DNA of 64,000 nt from Deroplatys truncata (lineage: Eukaryota; Arthropoda; Insecta; Mantodea; Mantidae): contig CM060975.1 in NCBI GenBank assembly GCA_030765065.1, positions 164,644,993-164,708,992 of the forward strand, read 5' to 3'. Positions 11,176 to 23,329 of this stretch are shown here, one piece after another; position 1 is the first letter of the stretch, and every line of letters starts with the position of its first letter. The notes beneath the pieces are model-generated. The model saw only the letters and a list, made by a program, of their open reading frames with translations, was not told where the DNA came from and searched no databases. The position numbers and the translations under genes were made by a program.

Positions 11176-13340
11176 GAAAAAAATATGAATACTGCGAAAT
11201 CGAATGATCGAAAGAAGCTGGAACAAGGAAAGGAAAAAAAAGTGATGATTATCTAAATTCTGAGTCGGCATCACAATTAATCATTTTTATTAGCAGGAAA
11301 AATACGTTTAAAATGCAAAATCCATCTCTGTGTATTCTAAATGGAGATTCTAAACGTCTTTAGTTATGCTGTTCTACGGAGCATATGGCAAGCATTTTGC
11401 TTATTTCGAAAACTCTGTGTTCTAGACAGCCCAAAAGAAATACAAATAGAGAATAAAATTATTTACTCCCAATTTAAAAAAAACCTAAAGGATTTACAAA
11501 GCCTGAATATCAGAATACCATCATGTTAGACTCGCAAAGTTAGTAATTCTTCTTATTAATTTCAAGGATTAGGTATTTTGCCTTTTCCGTTCTCGCATTC
11601 TTCGCTTTACTCCCATCTTTTCTAGGTAAGGGTTTAATTGTTGGCTTACTTAACAGTTTCCTCCACAATTTACAAAACTACTGTAACACATTAAATTATG
11701 ATCACTTAATAAAGTATTCAAAATGCTCCCAATCTACAATCTGGCAGTGGATAAGTCGAAGCATGAATTCTTGCTGAACATATTCAATCACTGTTGGTGT
11801 TACCTCTCTGCATCCTTTGCTGATCATGATTTTGAATTTCCATATTAGCAGGTCTCGTGACAAACATTCTACATTTCAAATATCCCCTTAAAAAGTAATA
11901 AAGTAGGGAGAGATCTGTTCCCATAGCAACCAAACCTTCTGTATGAGACAAACAAGTTGTTCATGTAAGTAAATGAGGTAACTACATTTAGGAAAAAAAT
12001 TTTAAAAAAGAATATTTGCCTTTTAAAATTGTTATCGATGACCTGTAAAATAATGAGTGACATTTTTTCTTCTTGTTTGCAAAATTTTCCGTTCAAAATA
12101 TTAAATTCCATGTGTCCGAGCATTTCTCTAAAGGTAGTTAATTTTAGTTTTCTTTACATTATTCCTTGCTTATGAAAACACTGTGTTTTAATTCAGCCAA
12201 TTTGATTTAAAAGTGGAAGAAAATATTGAGTCGGTAATGCACTACATCATCGTGTATGTCATCACCAACTTGAAACAGAGAAGTGGAAATTACGTTAGTA
12301 CTAAAGGCTTAATGTTTCAGGTTAATAGGAAATCTAGTATTATCTGCTTATAACGTGTAGTTGTGATGTGTTTAAGGTTTACAGTTAGCCATAATTTTAA
12401 TGTTCTTAAAATTGTTATATTTATAAAGAATAAACTTTACGGCTGTAGCATAGCAACACTGCAACAGCACGAACACTAAAGAGTTCAGAACTTTACAGAT
12501 TGAAACAAAATACTTATCATTATCTATATCAATTCAGGTTTTTAAAAGCATATGACAAAATTGTATGTAGTTACGGAAAAGCTGAGTATTTAAATAACGC
12601 ACTTTTACTAAGTAAGTAAGCCCTAATATATTAGAGCACGGATTTTGGAAGTTGTTGCCTTGTGGTAGATCCGCAATTTTGAATGCCGCCGAGTTTTGAA
12701 TGCTCTTAGCGTTCCTTCAAATTTAGTGGTTTTATGTATTTTTTAAATACTGTATACATTTGAAATTATAGAGAATAGAGAAATTGTGACTAAAAAAATT
12801 CATTTATGCAGATATTGATCGAGTTTCTTTTTATTAATCGCTAAAATGTATTTTAATGGATTAGAAGTGCTACTGATGAGTATTAAGAGATGATCTATCA
12901 GTATTATAGTCTGAGATTTAAGTTGTGCGGTTTGGTTCTATCCTCATCTTTGGGGCACACTACCTGCTCTGTCTAAATTCTTGGAAAGCATATACACCCC
13001 CTTCCTAGCCCTCTATTATTTGTTAAATGCTACATGCACTTTGCAAATACCCATCACATATCATCCGCGTCAGTGGCTTTTAATGTCTTCTAAAGCAAAG
13101 AAGTGCGAGAACCGAGTAATTGCGATTGAGCTGTTTTGTGCGTGTTGTATTCTGTTGCGTAGCTAAGCAAAAATGTGTGAATACAAGAGCTTACTTTAAT
13201 GTTGAATTTCGTTCTCGGATTTGTACTTGTTTTAGTGATAGTTTAAGGTGGTGTTGACAGATAGGGAAAATCTGTAAAATCGGAAGGCAGGAAAGATAAT
13301 TTTCCATTAACGACTCCGATTGGAAAATGACAACGTTGTA
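11176..13340. other. AT-rich stretch, nothing recognised
   Basis: Several frames of 60-85 codons occur on both strands, all AT-driven and without family signatures. I see no duplicated segment. Confidence 0.45.
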
Positions 13341-13349
13341 TTATTTTAC

Positions 13350-14007
13350 ATGCAGGATATTCCACTGAGTTTATTCCCAAACACCTTTGAGTTGCAAATA
13401 AAAATCAACATTGGACGATCACGAAGAAATGGACAGCATTGTGTTTAAGGATGGTTAATAAATAAATTGTTACCTAATATTCCTCATTATTGTAATGGAC
13501 AATTCTTCTTTCCATCCCGTTGAGTCAATAAAGCTCCTACTGCTTCGTCATTGAAGGCAAAATGCAGGCACGGCCCCGGAAAAAATATGTAGAATTTGAC
13601 AGTATTATATGAGCTTATAAAACATAAAAAATTCAATCTTAAGCAGTATGAGATATATTGTGTTCCTGAAATGTATGGACATTGTGTAGCACGGCTCCCT
13701 CCTTTCCTTGTGATTTGAGTGCCATAAAATTGCTCTGGGTACAGATAAAGAACAGTGTTGCAAAGTGTAACACATCTTTTAAATCTAGCGATGTAAAATG
13801 ATTATTTGATAGGACTATTGAAAAAGTTACAGCAGAAAACTGGGAAAATGCTTGCAAGCATGTTAGAAAGCTCGAACAATTTTATTGGGTAAAAGACGCT
13901 TTGGTGTACAATGTTTGTGATAACTTTAAAATTAATTTGGAAGACTCGGACTCAAAGGAAGAAAATGAAGATTCTAAAATAATAGAAGTTTGTGACAATC
14001 CATGAAC
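13350..14007 (+). pseudogene. IS630/Tc1-superfamily DDE transposase C-terminal half (pseudogene)
   Basis: Across shifted frames the plus strand reads NKLLPNIPHY, then VNKAPTASSLKAK, YELIKHKKFNLKQYEIYCVP, GHCVARLPPF and a degenerate WVQIKNSVAKCNTSFKSSDV. The last open stretch is TAENWENACKHVRKLEQFYW, KDALVYNVCDNFKINLEDSD and SKEENEDSKIIEV, ending at TGA near 14005. In the eukaryotic DDE family with NKxPTSNxxK and LPPFHCDLNPIExxW signatures, the end is likewise an acidic Asp/Ser/Glu tail after FIINLxDxSD. The catalytic DLNPIE block has decayed, and the N-terminal half is missing or unrecognisable before about 13350. The frame covering it on the minus strand (13639-13857) is a shadow. Confidence 0.7.
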
Positions 14008-14954
14008 CAAATGTCCGCGACAAAGATGAAGGATGTATTGGCTCAATGGAAGGATTTACAACCACGCCCCCGTCACCGTAAAGAGAGAGAGACATTAAGA
14101 GTGTACGTGTTTCTGACTCTTTTTTTTTTTTTTGGACCTTACAAGTTAAATTTCACAGAGTTTATAATAAACCAGTAGTATCTCACCACAGAGAATCCAG
14201 AGATAGTGTGTTACAGAGTACCTTTCTTCATTTGCTAGTAGGTTTGCTGTTATACAAATAATGTGCCATAAATGTACTGAGAAATGAGTATATAATTAAT
14301 TTATGTAATTTCCTACTAAATAACTTTTGATAAACCTTACACCAGTTACCAGTTGATAAATAATATCATACAACACCTCAGCAGGCAGTAACCTTATGTC
14401 AGCCTATTTAATATAATATAATATAATTGAAGAAGTTGTATAATACATAATGCACTATAGTTAATAGGAAATGTGTTGTATTAATTTTACAATATTGTTA
14501 TTATTCAGCTTTGGCTAGGTTTATTCATTAACTAAGTTACAAATACGTACAAATTTACAAATACCAAAAACAAAACAGCTCATTTAATTACCCATATCTG
14601 CTTAGCTATTTATTTACGTTAATCGGAACAAACGTCATCTGGAACGACCATTGTCTGCAATAAATCTATCTTCCAGGTTAAGCATGTGAGGTAAATCCTG
14701 ATATACGTGAAATACCATAATATTATTCAATCCTTTCTGTACCATACTGTTGCAGAGAAATGTTTCATCGTCAGGAAGACTGAAACTGCGCTCAATTTCA
14801 CGTTATCATCAAGTTTGCATCACCATCAAAAGACGAGGAAAGTTTTCAACCTCTGGGGCTGTATGCTGATATACATCGAGTATATCGTCGACAGTAGCTA
14901 CCTTATCTTTTAGTAAGATCATCTAATTTCGATAGTTAAGGATGGTACATTAAA

Positions 14955-15690
<736 letters not shown>

Positions 15691-16366
15691 ATTTTGCTTT
15701 CTCTACTACAAACGTGAGTAAAGGAAGTATTGTTTTCAACCCAAAATTTCTATGTTCAGATTTTACCAAAAATACCTGTTTTAAGGCCACCTGAACCCTA
15801 AAAATGTAGTTTTAGAAAAACGTCTGTGTGTTTGTGTCGGCATAACTCAAAAACGAAAAGTCCAATAAATACCAAACTGTATTTTCAAGAAACTCCTCCG
15901 CACCAAACTACCCTTTATATAGAACATTTTTCGAAAACTTTGGTTTCCTCAAAGATGGCTCTAATGAATTTTATTAAAATACCTATATTAACCGATTTTC
16001 ATGACAAAAGAAATGTATATATTAAATTTTCTGAAAATAGCCTCTTAAGTCCTCTTCATTCTGAATGACTTTTGCATAACTGGTGAACCTTAAGAGACAG
16101 ACAAAATCTTATTACACAAAAATGCGTTAAAGCACATCATTTATGTCATATGCATTTATTTGAGGAATTAACCATTTCCGAAATATTCTTTGCTATTGGC
16201 ATGCATTTTAAAATAGGTACTTTGGAGAAATGGGAAGTCGTTATACGTTTTCATTCTCGTGATCATGCAAAGGAAACGAAATTTCAAAGCCATCACATAG
16301 CGACCCACTCTTTAAAAGATCGCTGAACCTTACTGTATTCCGCTAATCCCCTCTACCTACACGAAA
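15691..16366 (-). repeat. R-family repeat, copy 3, first part
   Basis: This copy starts with TTGCTTTCTCTACTACAAAC and GTAAAGGAAGTATTG and runs through CATAACTCAAAAACGAAAAG, AATACCAAACTG, GAACATTTTTCGAAAACTTT and CTTCATTCTGAATGAC to CTAATCCCCTCTACCTACAC. At 16366 it is cut by a Helitron and it resumes at 17903. Confidence 0.85.
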
Positions 16367-17902
16367 TCTTAATATATAGAAGTCTATGTATGTATGTTGT
16401 GTTATGTTATGTAATGTAATGTAATGTATTGTAGGTAGGTAGGCAGGCAGGCATGCAGGCAGGCAGGCAGGCAGGTAGGTAGGTAGGTAGGTAGGTAGGG
16501 TAGGTAGGTAGGTAGGTAGGTAGGTAGGTAGGTGGGTGGGTAGGTAGGTATGCATGTATGTATGTATGTATGTATGTATGTATGTATGTATGTATGTATG
16601 TATGTATGTATGTATGTATGTATGTATGTATGTATGTATGTACGTTCCTTATAGTATTCTACATCATTGCACCGATTTCCACCAGACTTGGTACAGATAA
16701 CCTTTGACACAAGGAAAAAATTACTGTCTAGAATGGAATTCAAAATTCCACCCCATTTTACACGATTAATTATTTAATTTTGTGTGATTTCCACAAAAGC
16801 TCACAAGACCATCCATATCTTTGTCTACGATATTCGTAATAAGTTAAACATTGCCAACATAATAATTAGTTAGGCTTTCACGGCCTCACAAAATAACAAA
16901 GGAGCAACGAGTTCACATACACATTATATGTTGACTTCCTCTCTGGCATCGATCATGGAGTAATAACACAGTCAAATAAATAAGTTACAATAGCTATGCT
17001 CCTGTAGCTATGAATACGCAAATGTAAAGGCACTACAATCGCTTTGCAAAAACTTAACAATAATTCTAGCTTATTACATTGCACTGCAATAACAGCAACA
17101 GCATTAAACCAGACAAAATATTACTTCTGGTACTCTTATTTATCTTCATATGATTATTTATGGTCTATTGATACAAAATAGTACAAAAGCATTCAACATA
17201 ATCGCATTGATTATAAAAGACTCTATGTTGCTCAAACTTTGCTAAGATTAAAGTAAAAAATAGGTCGAAGTTAATATCCACACAATCTGTGATTTATTCA
17301 CTTATAGTTTGTAGTTTCTTATTTCTTGTATGCAGCGGGTTTCTTTCTTTATGGGAAGTTTGATAAGCACAAAAAGACAAAAACTGAGTGACATATAAAA
17401 CTGACGGTGATTATGGATAACAGCAACCAGTCGAAGTGCCACTTCTTATCTTCTTCCCCTTTGTATGTAAATGTTGGCTTTAAGTTTATTTTGCCTTTCG
17501 TGTGTTTTCTTAGTAGTTTTGTGTAGGTTGGTTACTGAGAATGAACTAGGTTATATTCACGTTACTTAAACTGCTATTGTTTCTTCCCACCGAGATTTTT
17601 TCTATAAATAATCATGAGGCACTTCGAATGTGATAACGTGGAAGCTGCATTCACGAGAAATTTACAAACTGTGGTATTTGTGGTTATTTAACAGTGCTTT
17701 CGCATAGTGTTTTCTCAATATTTCTATTTTTTGTTCTCTATAGACTCCTGAGTGTTTTAATTAACTCTTTAAGTACCTTGTGTAATAATTTTCAAATGCC
17801 TCCAGGGAATGTATTTGGGTAAGGCTACTGGGTAAATACAAACTAAGGCTAGATGTGATAGATAAACCGTCAAAGCATGGAAATGCCGAGTATTTCAGCT
17901 AG
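16367..17902 (+). mobile_element. Non-autonomous Helitron inserted in R copy 3
   Basis: The insert begins TCTTAATATATAG after an A and ends CAGCTAG before a T, the 5'-TC ... CTAG-3' ends and A|T target expected of Helitrons. A small hairpin (GCAT/ATGC, 17875-17886) lies 16 bp before the 3' end. Removing 16367-17902 restores R-family sequence: ...CTACACGAAA joined to TATGCAATAAAATT aligns with the uninterrupted copy at about 21220-21250. The inside holds a GTAG/GTAT microsatellite and the phrase CACCGATTTCCACCAGACTT, but no Rep/helicase frame, so it depends on an autonomous relative for movement. Confidence 0.75.
16384..16641. repeat. (TGTA)n/(GTAG)n compound microsatellite in the Helitron
   Basis: Tetranucleotide runs occur in the order TGTA, TAATG, GTAG/GCAG, then a long GTAT run. 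They sit just inside the 5' end of the Helitron. The repetitive Leu-Pro-Thr-Tyr and His-Thr-Tyr frames on the minus strand are translations of these runs. Confidence 0.97.
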
Positions 17903-18035
17903 TATGCAATAAAATTATTTTTGCAAATGCTTATCTCCTTAACATGAAGTAGACGAAAGAGTAAGCTTTTGAAATAATGGTTTGCTCTATAATGGATGGA
18001 GAATGTCATGTGAATATAACACTATAGATTTTTCA
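17903..18035 (-). repeat. R-family repeat, copy 3, second part
   Basis: This continues copy 3 after the Helitron: TTTTTGCAAATGCTTATCTC, ACATGAAGTAGACG, TAATGGTTTGCTC and GTCATGTGAATATAACAC. It is the distal end of the repeat seen also at 21240-21395, 30650-30760 and 45090-45230. Confidence 0.8.
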
Positions 18036-18059
18036 ATTGGTATTATTGCTATCAAACTG

Positions 18060-18410
18060 TTCTGCATAACTAAAGGTCTGAGACAGGGTTGTCTCAGATA
18101 TTATTAAATATATACTTGGAAGATCTTTTGAGAAAATGGGCAACGCACCACAAAATGTGTAAATATTAATGAAGAGCGATCTATAATCTACTATTTGCTG
18201 ATGAACAGGTCATAATAGGACAAGATCAAGAAGATATTGAATTATGACACGCAAACTTGATGCTTTTGAGCAAGATGGAATGGAAGTAATTTTTTAAGAC
18301 AGAATATGTGGTCATTGGAGGACCTGAGAAAAATCTTCAAATGAATGAAAGACAACCAAGTTGAAGAATTGAAGGAGTAGTATTGTATTTCGACTGTTGG
18401 GGAGTCAAAC
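18060..18410 (+). pseudogene. LINE reverse-transcriptase remnant
   Basis: The plus strand reads TKGLRQGC, then YTWKIF (normally IYLEDLLRKW), INEERSI, LLFADEQVIIGQDQEDIE and KTEYVVIGGPEKNLQM in shifting frames. GLRQGC and the FADD block (here FADE) are reverse-transcriptase motifs, so the second catalytic Asp is lost. Its downstream continuation lies at 19225-19580, after an 0.8-kb insertion. Multiple stops show an old copy. Confidence 0.75.
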
Positions 18411-19220
18411 TTGAAATCGTTACAACCGCACGTATTGTACCCGGTAGCCTTCGTCCCAAGTTTAAAAATATTAACTTTGTATTTTTACTGTTTCTTTAAG
18501 TATTATATATTTATGTTTACCTGGGCTGCGTCAGTATTCATTTGTAGAGACATGAATATCTTAACAAGGCGTGGTGCGGCTGAAGTATGTAGGCTTATAC
18601 AGATTATAATTTGTACTTCACTCCATTTATTAATTCTTTAAAGGATTAAAATAACACTTCACTGATACAGAGAGCTGTGAGATTGTGTTGTTAATTACTT
18701 GCACTTTTTAACACAAACTATTTTCGTCTCACACTGAATACGTATTAAACTTCTCGAGGACGCGTTTCGCGTCTGGTTAGTAACGCCGTCTGCTAGCAAC
18801 TGACTTCTGAATTTGTACAATTTGCCCTATTTCAGCTTCTGATTGTCTAATCCTACTCCAATAGAATACTTTCATTTAACTTATGCTTCTTTCTGGTTGT
18901 TGATTGGCTATTTTATAAACTGTCTCAAAAATTACATTATTGTTTCCAAGAATGACTAATAGCATTATTAAACCTTCTAATTCATTATTGTCTCAAGTCT
19001 ACCCCATTGTTACCTTATTGTTAGCAATGTTTAACCTATTATTCTCACAGCTCCTACATTATTAAGTTACGTAATACATTCACATAACATTATTGAACAT
19101 GTACATAATAATACAAACATTAATACAATGACTGTTACATGCATTGTATATATTAAATTATACACATATTTATTTAAGGCGGGCTGTTATTATATTTTAT
19201 ATTATATAATTTAACTGAAA
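18411..19220. mobile_element. Insertion in the LINE relic, LTR-like repeat L1
   Basis: The two halves of a LINE reverse transcriptase flank this 0.8-kb segment. It starts TGTTGGGGAGTC and shares with 19700-20490 the order CTGGGCTGCGTCAGTA, ATATCTTAAC, TTCACTGAT, GAGCTGTGAGATT, CTACTCCAATAGAATACTTT and TTGATTGGCTA. There is no coding sequence. Its size, its TG start and the presence of two diverged copies suggest solo long terminal repeats, but I could not confirm a CA end or a target duplication. Confidence 0.5.
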
Positions 19221-19224
19221 TCAT

Positions 19225-19580
19225 TTAAGTGTTAAAAATACTGCCTCAGAGCTCAAATATCTTGGATCTATTACTGACAAATCCGGTACAAGGGAAAAAT
19301 GATATATCTAGTAGAATTAATTTTACAAGAAAGTTAATTAGATTTCTGAATGTATCCTTTTAGAACAGACAAGGAAAATAAATTAAATATAATAAAAAAG
19401 GTATTTTAACATATAGGGGAGGGAGTTGGGCTACAAGTGAAAAAATGCGAAAGAGCGCTGTCATCTGGTCAATTCTTAGTTGAAGGAAGCGTGGAAGGAC
19501 ACGTTTTACTTGAATGAATGGAGTCAACAAAGCTATACAGAGAAGAGCTTTAGACTTTAGCCTCCTGAGTCCCGAGATCA
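19225..19580 (+). pseudogene. LINE relic, continuation after the insertion
   Basis: ELKYLGSITDKSGTREK, ISSRINFTRKLIRFLN and SEKMRKSAVIWSIL are the region after the LINE reverse transcriptase (normally FKYLGSxI, then ISxRIAxAR and later SWATxxKxxxR). It follows the 18060-18410 part in order and strand. It is frameshifted and non-functional. Confidence 0.7.
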
Positions 19581-19699
19581 AATTAGGAAGTTGTATTTAT
19601 ATTTTTATGCTTAAGAGTTTCTGTGAGACAAAATATAACAAATTACGAGATTTAAAAAATTTGGGGATAGGGGCTTTTAGGGGGTCTAAAATCAAATTT

Positions 19700-20490
19700 A
19701 AACAGCTATAAATGTTATTCCGTGGAATAATGTATGTTACAACTTGAAGCAGATTTGGACCACGTAAGGGCGCCAAACTTGCGGGAGAATATGTTTCTAC
19801 GAGTGTTCGCCCCACGCTTGGGTACAAACTTTCCGGTGGTCTTCGCCCCACGTTTAGGAAGCAACTTTTGCGGCGGTGTCGTTTTTATTTTATATGTAAT
19901 AATTATTTAATGTTTATTTATTTATTATTATTTATGCCTCGGCTGCGTCAGTAATATTTTTGTAGAACTAGTATCTCTAACTAGGGCTGGTACTGCTGAA
20001 GAATAAAATTTACACAAATTATAATTGTATTTTTACTTTTTTATTAATCTTACACAGTTTATAACACTTCACTGATGTATCTTACTATAGAGCTGTGAGA
20101 TTATTGTTAATTACATTTTTAACACGTAAATTTTTTATGTTTTATCCTCATCGCAATGAATTTTCATGTTTCACATACAATCACTGAACCCGTAGCGAAA
20201 CGAACTACCTGGGTACGCTATCTTCTAACGTCAACCGTTTGAATTTGTACATTTCTCGATTTCTAGTTTTTGGTTGGCTAAGCCTACTCCAATAAAATAC
20301 CTTTATTTTACTTTAGCTTCTCTAGTTTTTGATTGGCTAAGCCTACTCCAATAGAATACTTTTATTTTACTTTCACTTGCTTTTCACATGCACGCGACCA
20401 TTTATAAAGTGTTTTAAATATTACATTAGCATTTTTCTAAGAACTACTAGTAGCCTTTTTTCTAACTTTCGAATTTATTGTTGTTTCAAG
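19700..20490. repeat. LTR-like repeat L2, diverged copy of 18411-19220
   Basis: This copy starts TGTTATTCCGTGGAATAATG and shares the landmarks of L1. In addition it holds a short internal duplication, GTTCGCCCCACGCTTGGG near 19805 and CTTCGCCCCACGTTTAGG near 19840, and a second one, TTGATTGGCTAAGCCTACTCCAAT, around 20268-20355. No coding sequence is present. Confidence 0.6.
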
Positions 20491-21395
20491 GTTATCAAAA
20501 TGTTCGATAAATACCAAACTTCGTAATTAAGTTTACTATCTTAAATTAAATTGAGTTTTATTAAGGGATGCTCTTTAACTGCAGTGGTCCTTAGCGTCCC
20601 ACTCTATATTGGGCGTGAAAGACTGGTAATTTTGCTCACAGGCCTCTTTATCAGGCTTGAGGTTCTTTAACGTGCCATAAAACTACGACACGGGGCCACC
20701 GGCTTTACTTTGCTTCCGAAGGAATCGTTCACTCTGTTCCAAGGGTAAGAGACACGGAGATAAAAAAAAATTCCCCCAACCCAAACTAACCTTTACATGG
20801 AACATTTTTCAACATGTTTTACTTTATCAAACATGGCTCTAATGATTTTGATTAAAATGCCATATTTTTAATACACTTAAATGATAATTTAATATTTGGA
20901 ATTTTCTGGGAATAGCCTCCATTAGGAAGTAATTTTTATATAACAAGTAAACCATAAGGAATAAACAAAAATTTACTTCAGAAAATACGTAGAGCTCTTT
21001 AAAATACAGAATATATTTGAGATAATTTTTATGATATTAGCCATTTCCAAGATATCTATATTACTGGTTCCAATGTTGCAATGCTTTGCAAATTTTCTAC
21101 AGTGGTTTCGCTATTCATTTGTTTCCTATGAAGTTAATGAAAAGAGTGCCGAATTTTAAGGCCAATATATAGCGATCCGATTTAACACGTGAATGTCGAT
21201 TCCGTTTCCTCTAATCCCCTTCTACAAAGAAATGTGTAATGAAGCTAATTCTGCAAATGTTTATTTCCATTAAAAAGAAATAGATAAAAAATAAGCTTTC
21301 GTTAGAATAGTTCGTAGAAGCTATATTAGAATAAATGATAGTAGGTATGGAAGGTCATGTAAATGTAACACATCAGATTCTTTTGTATTCATTAT
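20490..21395 (-). repeat. R-family repeat, copy 4, split by a SINE body
   Basis: AATACCAAACTTCG at 20510, then CTATCTT, a SINE-C body (about 20540-20735), and the rest of R: AACCTTTACATGGAACATTT, CATGGCTCTAATGATTTTG, GGAATTTTCTGGGAATAGCC, AAGAAATGTGTAATGAAGC and GGTCATGTAAATGTAACACA. This copy has no Helitron and serves as the empty-site reference for copy 3. Confidence 0.8.
20540..20735 (-). mobile_element. SINE-C body without tRNA head
   Basis: Landmarks shared with 28744-29036 are GCTCTTTAACTGCAGTGGTC, TTAGCGTCCCACTCTATATT, GGGCGTGAAAGAC, CCTCTTTATCA, AACGTGCCATAAA and CTTCCGAAG. The tRNA-like head is missing. It lies inside R copy 4. Confidence 0.75.
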
Positions 21396-22145
21396 ATTGC
21401 TCTAAGTACAAATTATACAGGCATAAATCCATATCTCGACTGTTTTAGAATGGTAGTTTTCGAGAGACCTTCATCGGCATTCCCTCGAGAAGAAAGTGCT
21501 TTAGCAAGTCTTGCTTGCAGCAAGAAAATTCTCTAGACACATAATGTAGAGAGTGACGGATCCAGGATGTCTCTCCTCGCATGGTAATCCTCCCACAGGC
21601 TCATAACAGTACTTCACATAGTTACGTCACTGTATGAGCGCAATGCTCCGATTTATTTGCACTGCAAGTACCGTATGTAAGGCGAAACAGGAACTGTTGC
21701 TCGAGAAGTCGTGATTGCCTTATTTTTATATTCCTACTCACGTTTCAAGAAGCGCTTCGGCAGCCACCTTATGTTGAAACAATTGCCCCTTTCTTGCATG
21801 TGTCATAATTTCTGAATGTACTCTGTGGGGGGCCATCATCTCATACATATTATGGCTTGAGATGCTAGAGGAATCTGTGCTGCAAATGAATGACCCTTTT
21901 ATGTACTAAGAGTAAGAGGCGCTGAATGCAAATTTCTTGGATTGGGAAATGCGTTGTTTGTAAGTGCCATGTTGTGATGCAGAAGAATCTGATTTTACCG
22001 CCGTACGTGACCACAGAGGTATGAGAAACAAAGAAACATTTGAAAAACTAAAACAAAAGGTTTTTGAAAGATAATTGCCTTTTATTGGTCACAAAAAAAC
22101 GCAAGCCTTTCAACAGTAATTAAAGAAATGATTATGTAAAACTGC
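21396..22145. other. No recognised feature
   Basis: This is mostly unique-looking AT-rich sequence. No frame longer than 60 codons has a family signature. Confidence 0.45.
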
Positions 22146-22149
22146 TATC

Positions 22150-22330
22150 TAATTAAATTATTGAAAAAATCTTCTTCTTCTTTATCAAGGACTAGGCTCC
22201 GCAGCTTGTTCCTTGTCTTCCTAGGTCATCGTATTTCTCGTCTTCCTTCTGGTTTGTATTTTATTATTTGTCTGGCTATTTTTTCATGCCCCATTCTTTT
22301 AATGTGTTGTACACATTGTTGTTTATTTCC
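22150..22330 (-). pseudogene. LINE ORF2 C-terminal tail remnant
   Basis: On the minus strand the sequence reads RMGHEKIARQIIKYKPEGRR, EIR and RKTRNKLRSLVL. This is the RMGxxRxxxxxxxWxPxGRRxRGRPRKxW signature at the C-terminus of many arthropod LINE ORF2 proteins, in a worn state. Only the tail remains, which fits a 5'-truncated insertion. Confidence 0.7.
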
Positions 22331-22644
22331 TGTATAGGTTCATTTATGAAAAATATTTTAAATTCTGCTCTATGTGATCAAATATTGTATGACATTTTTT
22401 TATTATCCATGATTAACTTCCATAGGTTAAAACAGGTATGGCCATCATCTTATAGAATCTTATTTTTTTCTCTGGCCTTGCTTTAGTTTTTAATGTTGCT
22501 TGCCTTGTGCCACATATCATTTGAAATCGTTCATATAATTTTCTTAAAATGGAAACAGAGCGACAAACCCACCTATAAGAATATGGAACTTTTGTTCAGA
22601 AACACAAAATTAACGGTACAATACATTCAGCTGATATATAAGAA

Positions 22645-23326
22645 ATTACGAGGGCTGATCAACAAAGACTGAGACTGATCTTTTCCTGTAGCTTCCGTGA
22701 TATTTCGTATCTGTAACATCAATATTTGAAAAGAGCGGGTTTTTATGTATAATGTTGGTAGGCGGCAGCACTCTCGTATTGGTAGGTTGGTAGTAATGCT
22801 CTATTTTGTAGACCCTACGTGCATTTCGCATACCAGCTGAGTCTCTTTGCTGATGGAGGCGATGCATTTTTTAAATCGATTATCACCGGTGATGAGTCAT
22901 GGCTGCATCATTATGATCCTGAAGGAAAACAAGCCAGCACAGTGTGGAAATCGCCAGGTTCTCCAACACCAAAAAGGCAAAAGTTGTTCCATCTGCAGGG
23001 AAAGTGATGGTGATCACATTTTTTTTTATTGTAATGGAATGATATACCAGCATGCAGTTCCCCCTCACACTACTGTTACAGCAGCATACTACACGTCAGT
23101 ATTGGCTACACTGAGGAAGCACATTGCAAAGAAACGACCAGAGCTTTCTCGGACTGGGTGGCGACTTCATCATGACAATGCATGGCCTCACGTCGCAAAT
23201 CAAGTCATGCAGTTTCTGGCTCGATTCAACATTGCCTGTGCACCACATCCACCTTATACCCCCGATCTTGCACCCTGTGACTTTTTTTTATTCCCATTAC
23301 TAAAGGCAAAGCTTAGGGGTATATAA
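22645..23326 (+). pseudogene. mariner-like transposase with internal deletion, D34D retained
   Basis: ACGAGGGCTGATCAACAAAG at 22649-22668 looks like a mariner 5' terminal repeat. The N-terminal DNA-binding region is missing. At about 22870 the catalytic domain starts: IITGDESWLHHYDPEGKQAS (first Asp), then a frameshift near 23005, then FFYCNGMIYQHAVPPHT, WRLHHDNAWPHVANQ (second Asp) and PPYTPDLAPCDFFLFP (third Asp). The last two Asp residues are exactly 34 residues apart, the D34D spacing of mariner. The copy stops abruptly after LLKAKLRGI. All three catalytic Asp codons survive although the gene is broken, so this insertion is younger than the one at 7795. Confidence 0.9.
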
Positions 23327-23329
23327 TTT

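Noticed and set aside
16343-16743. Leu-Pro-Thr-Tyr and His-Thr-Tyr repeat proteins
   Set aside because: They translate the GTAG/GTAT tetranucleotide runs of the Helitron; no start context or constraint.
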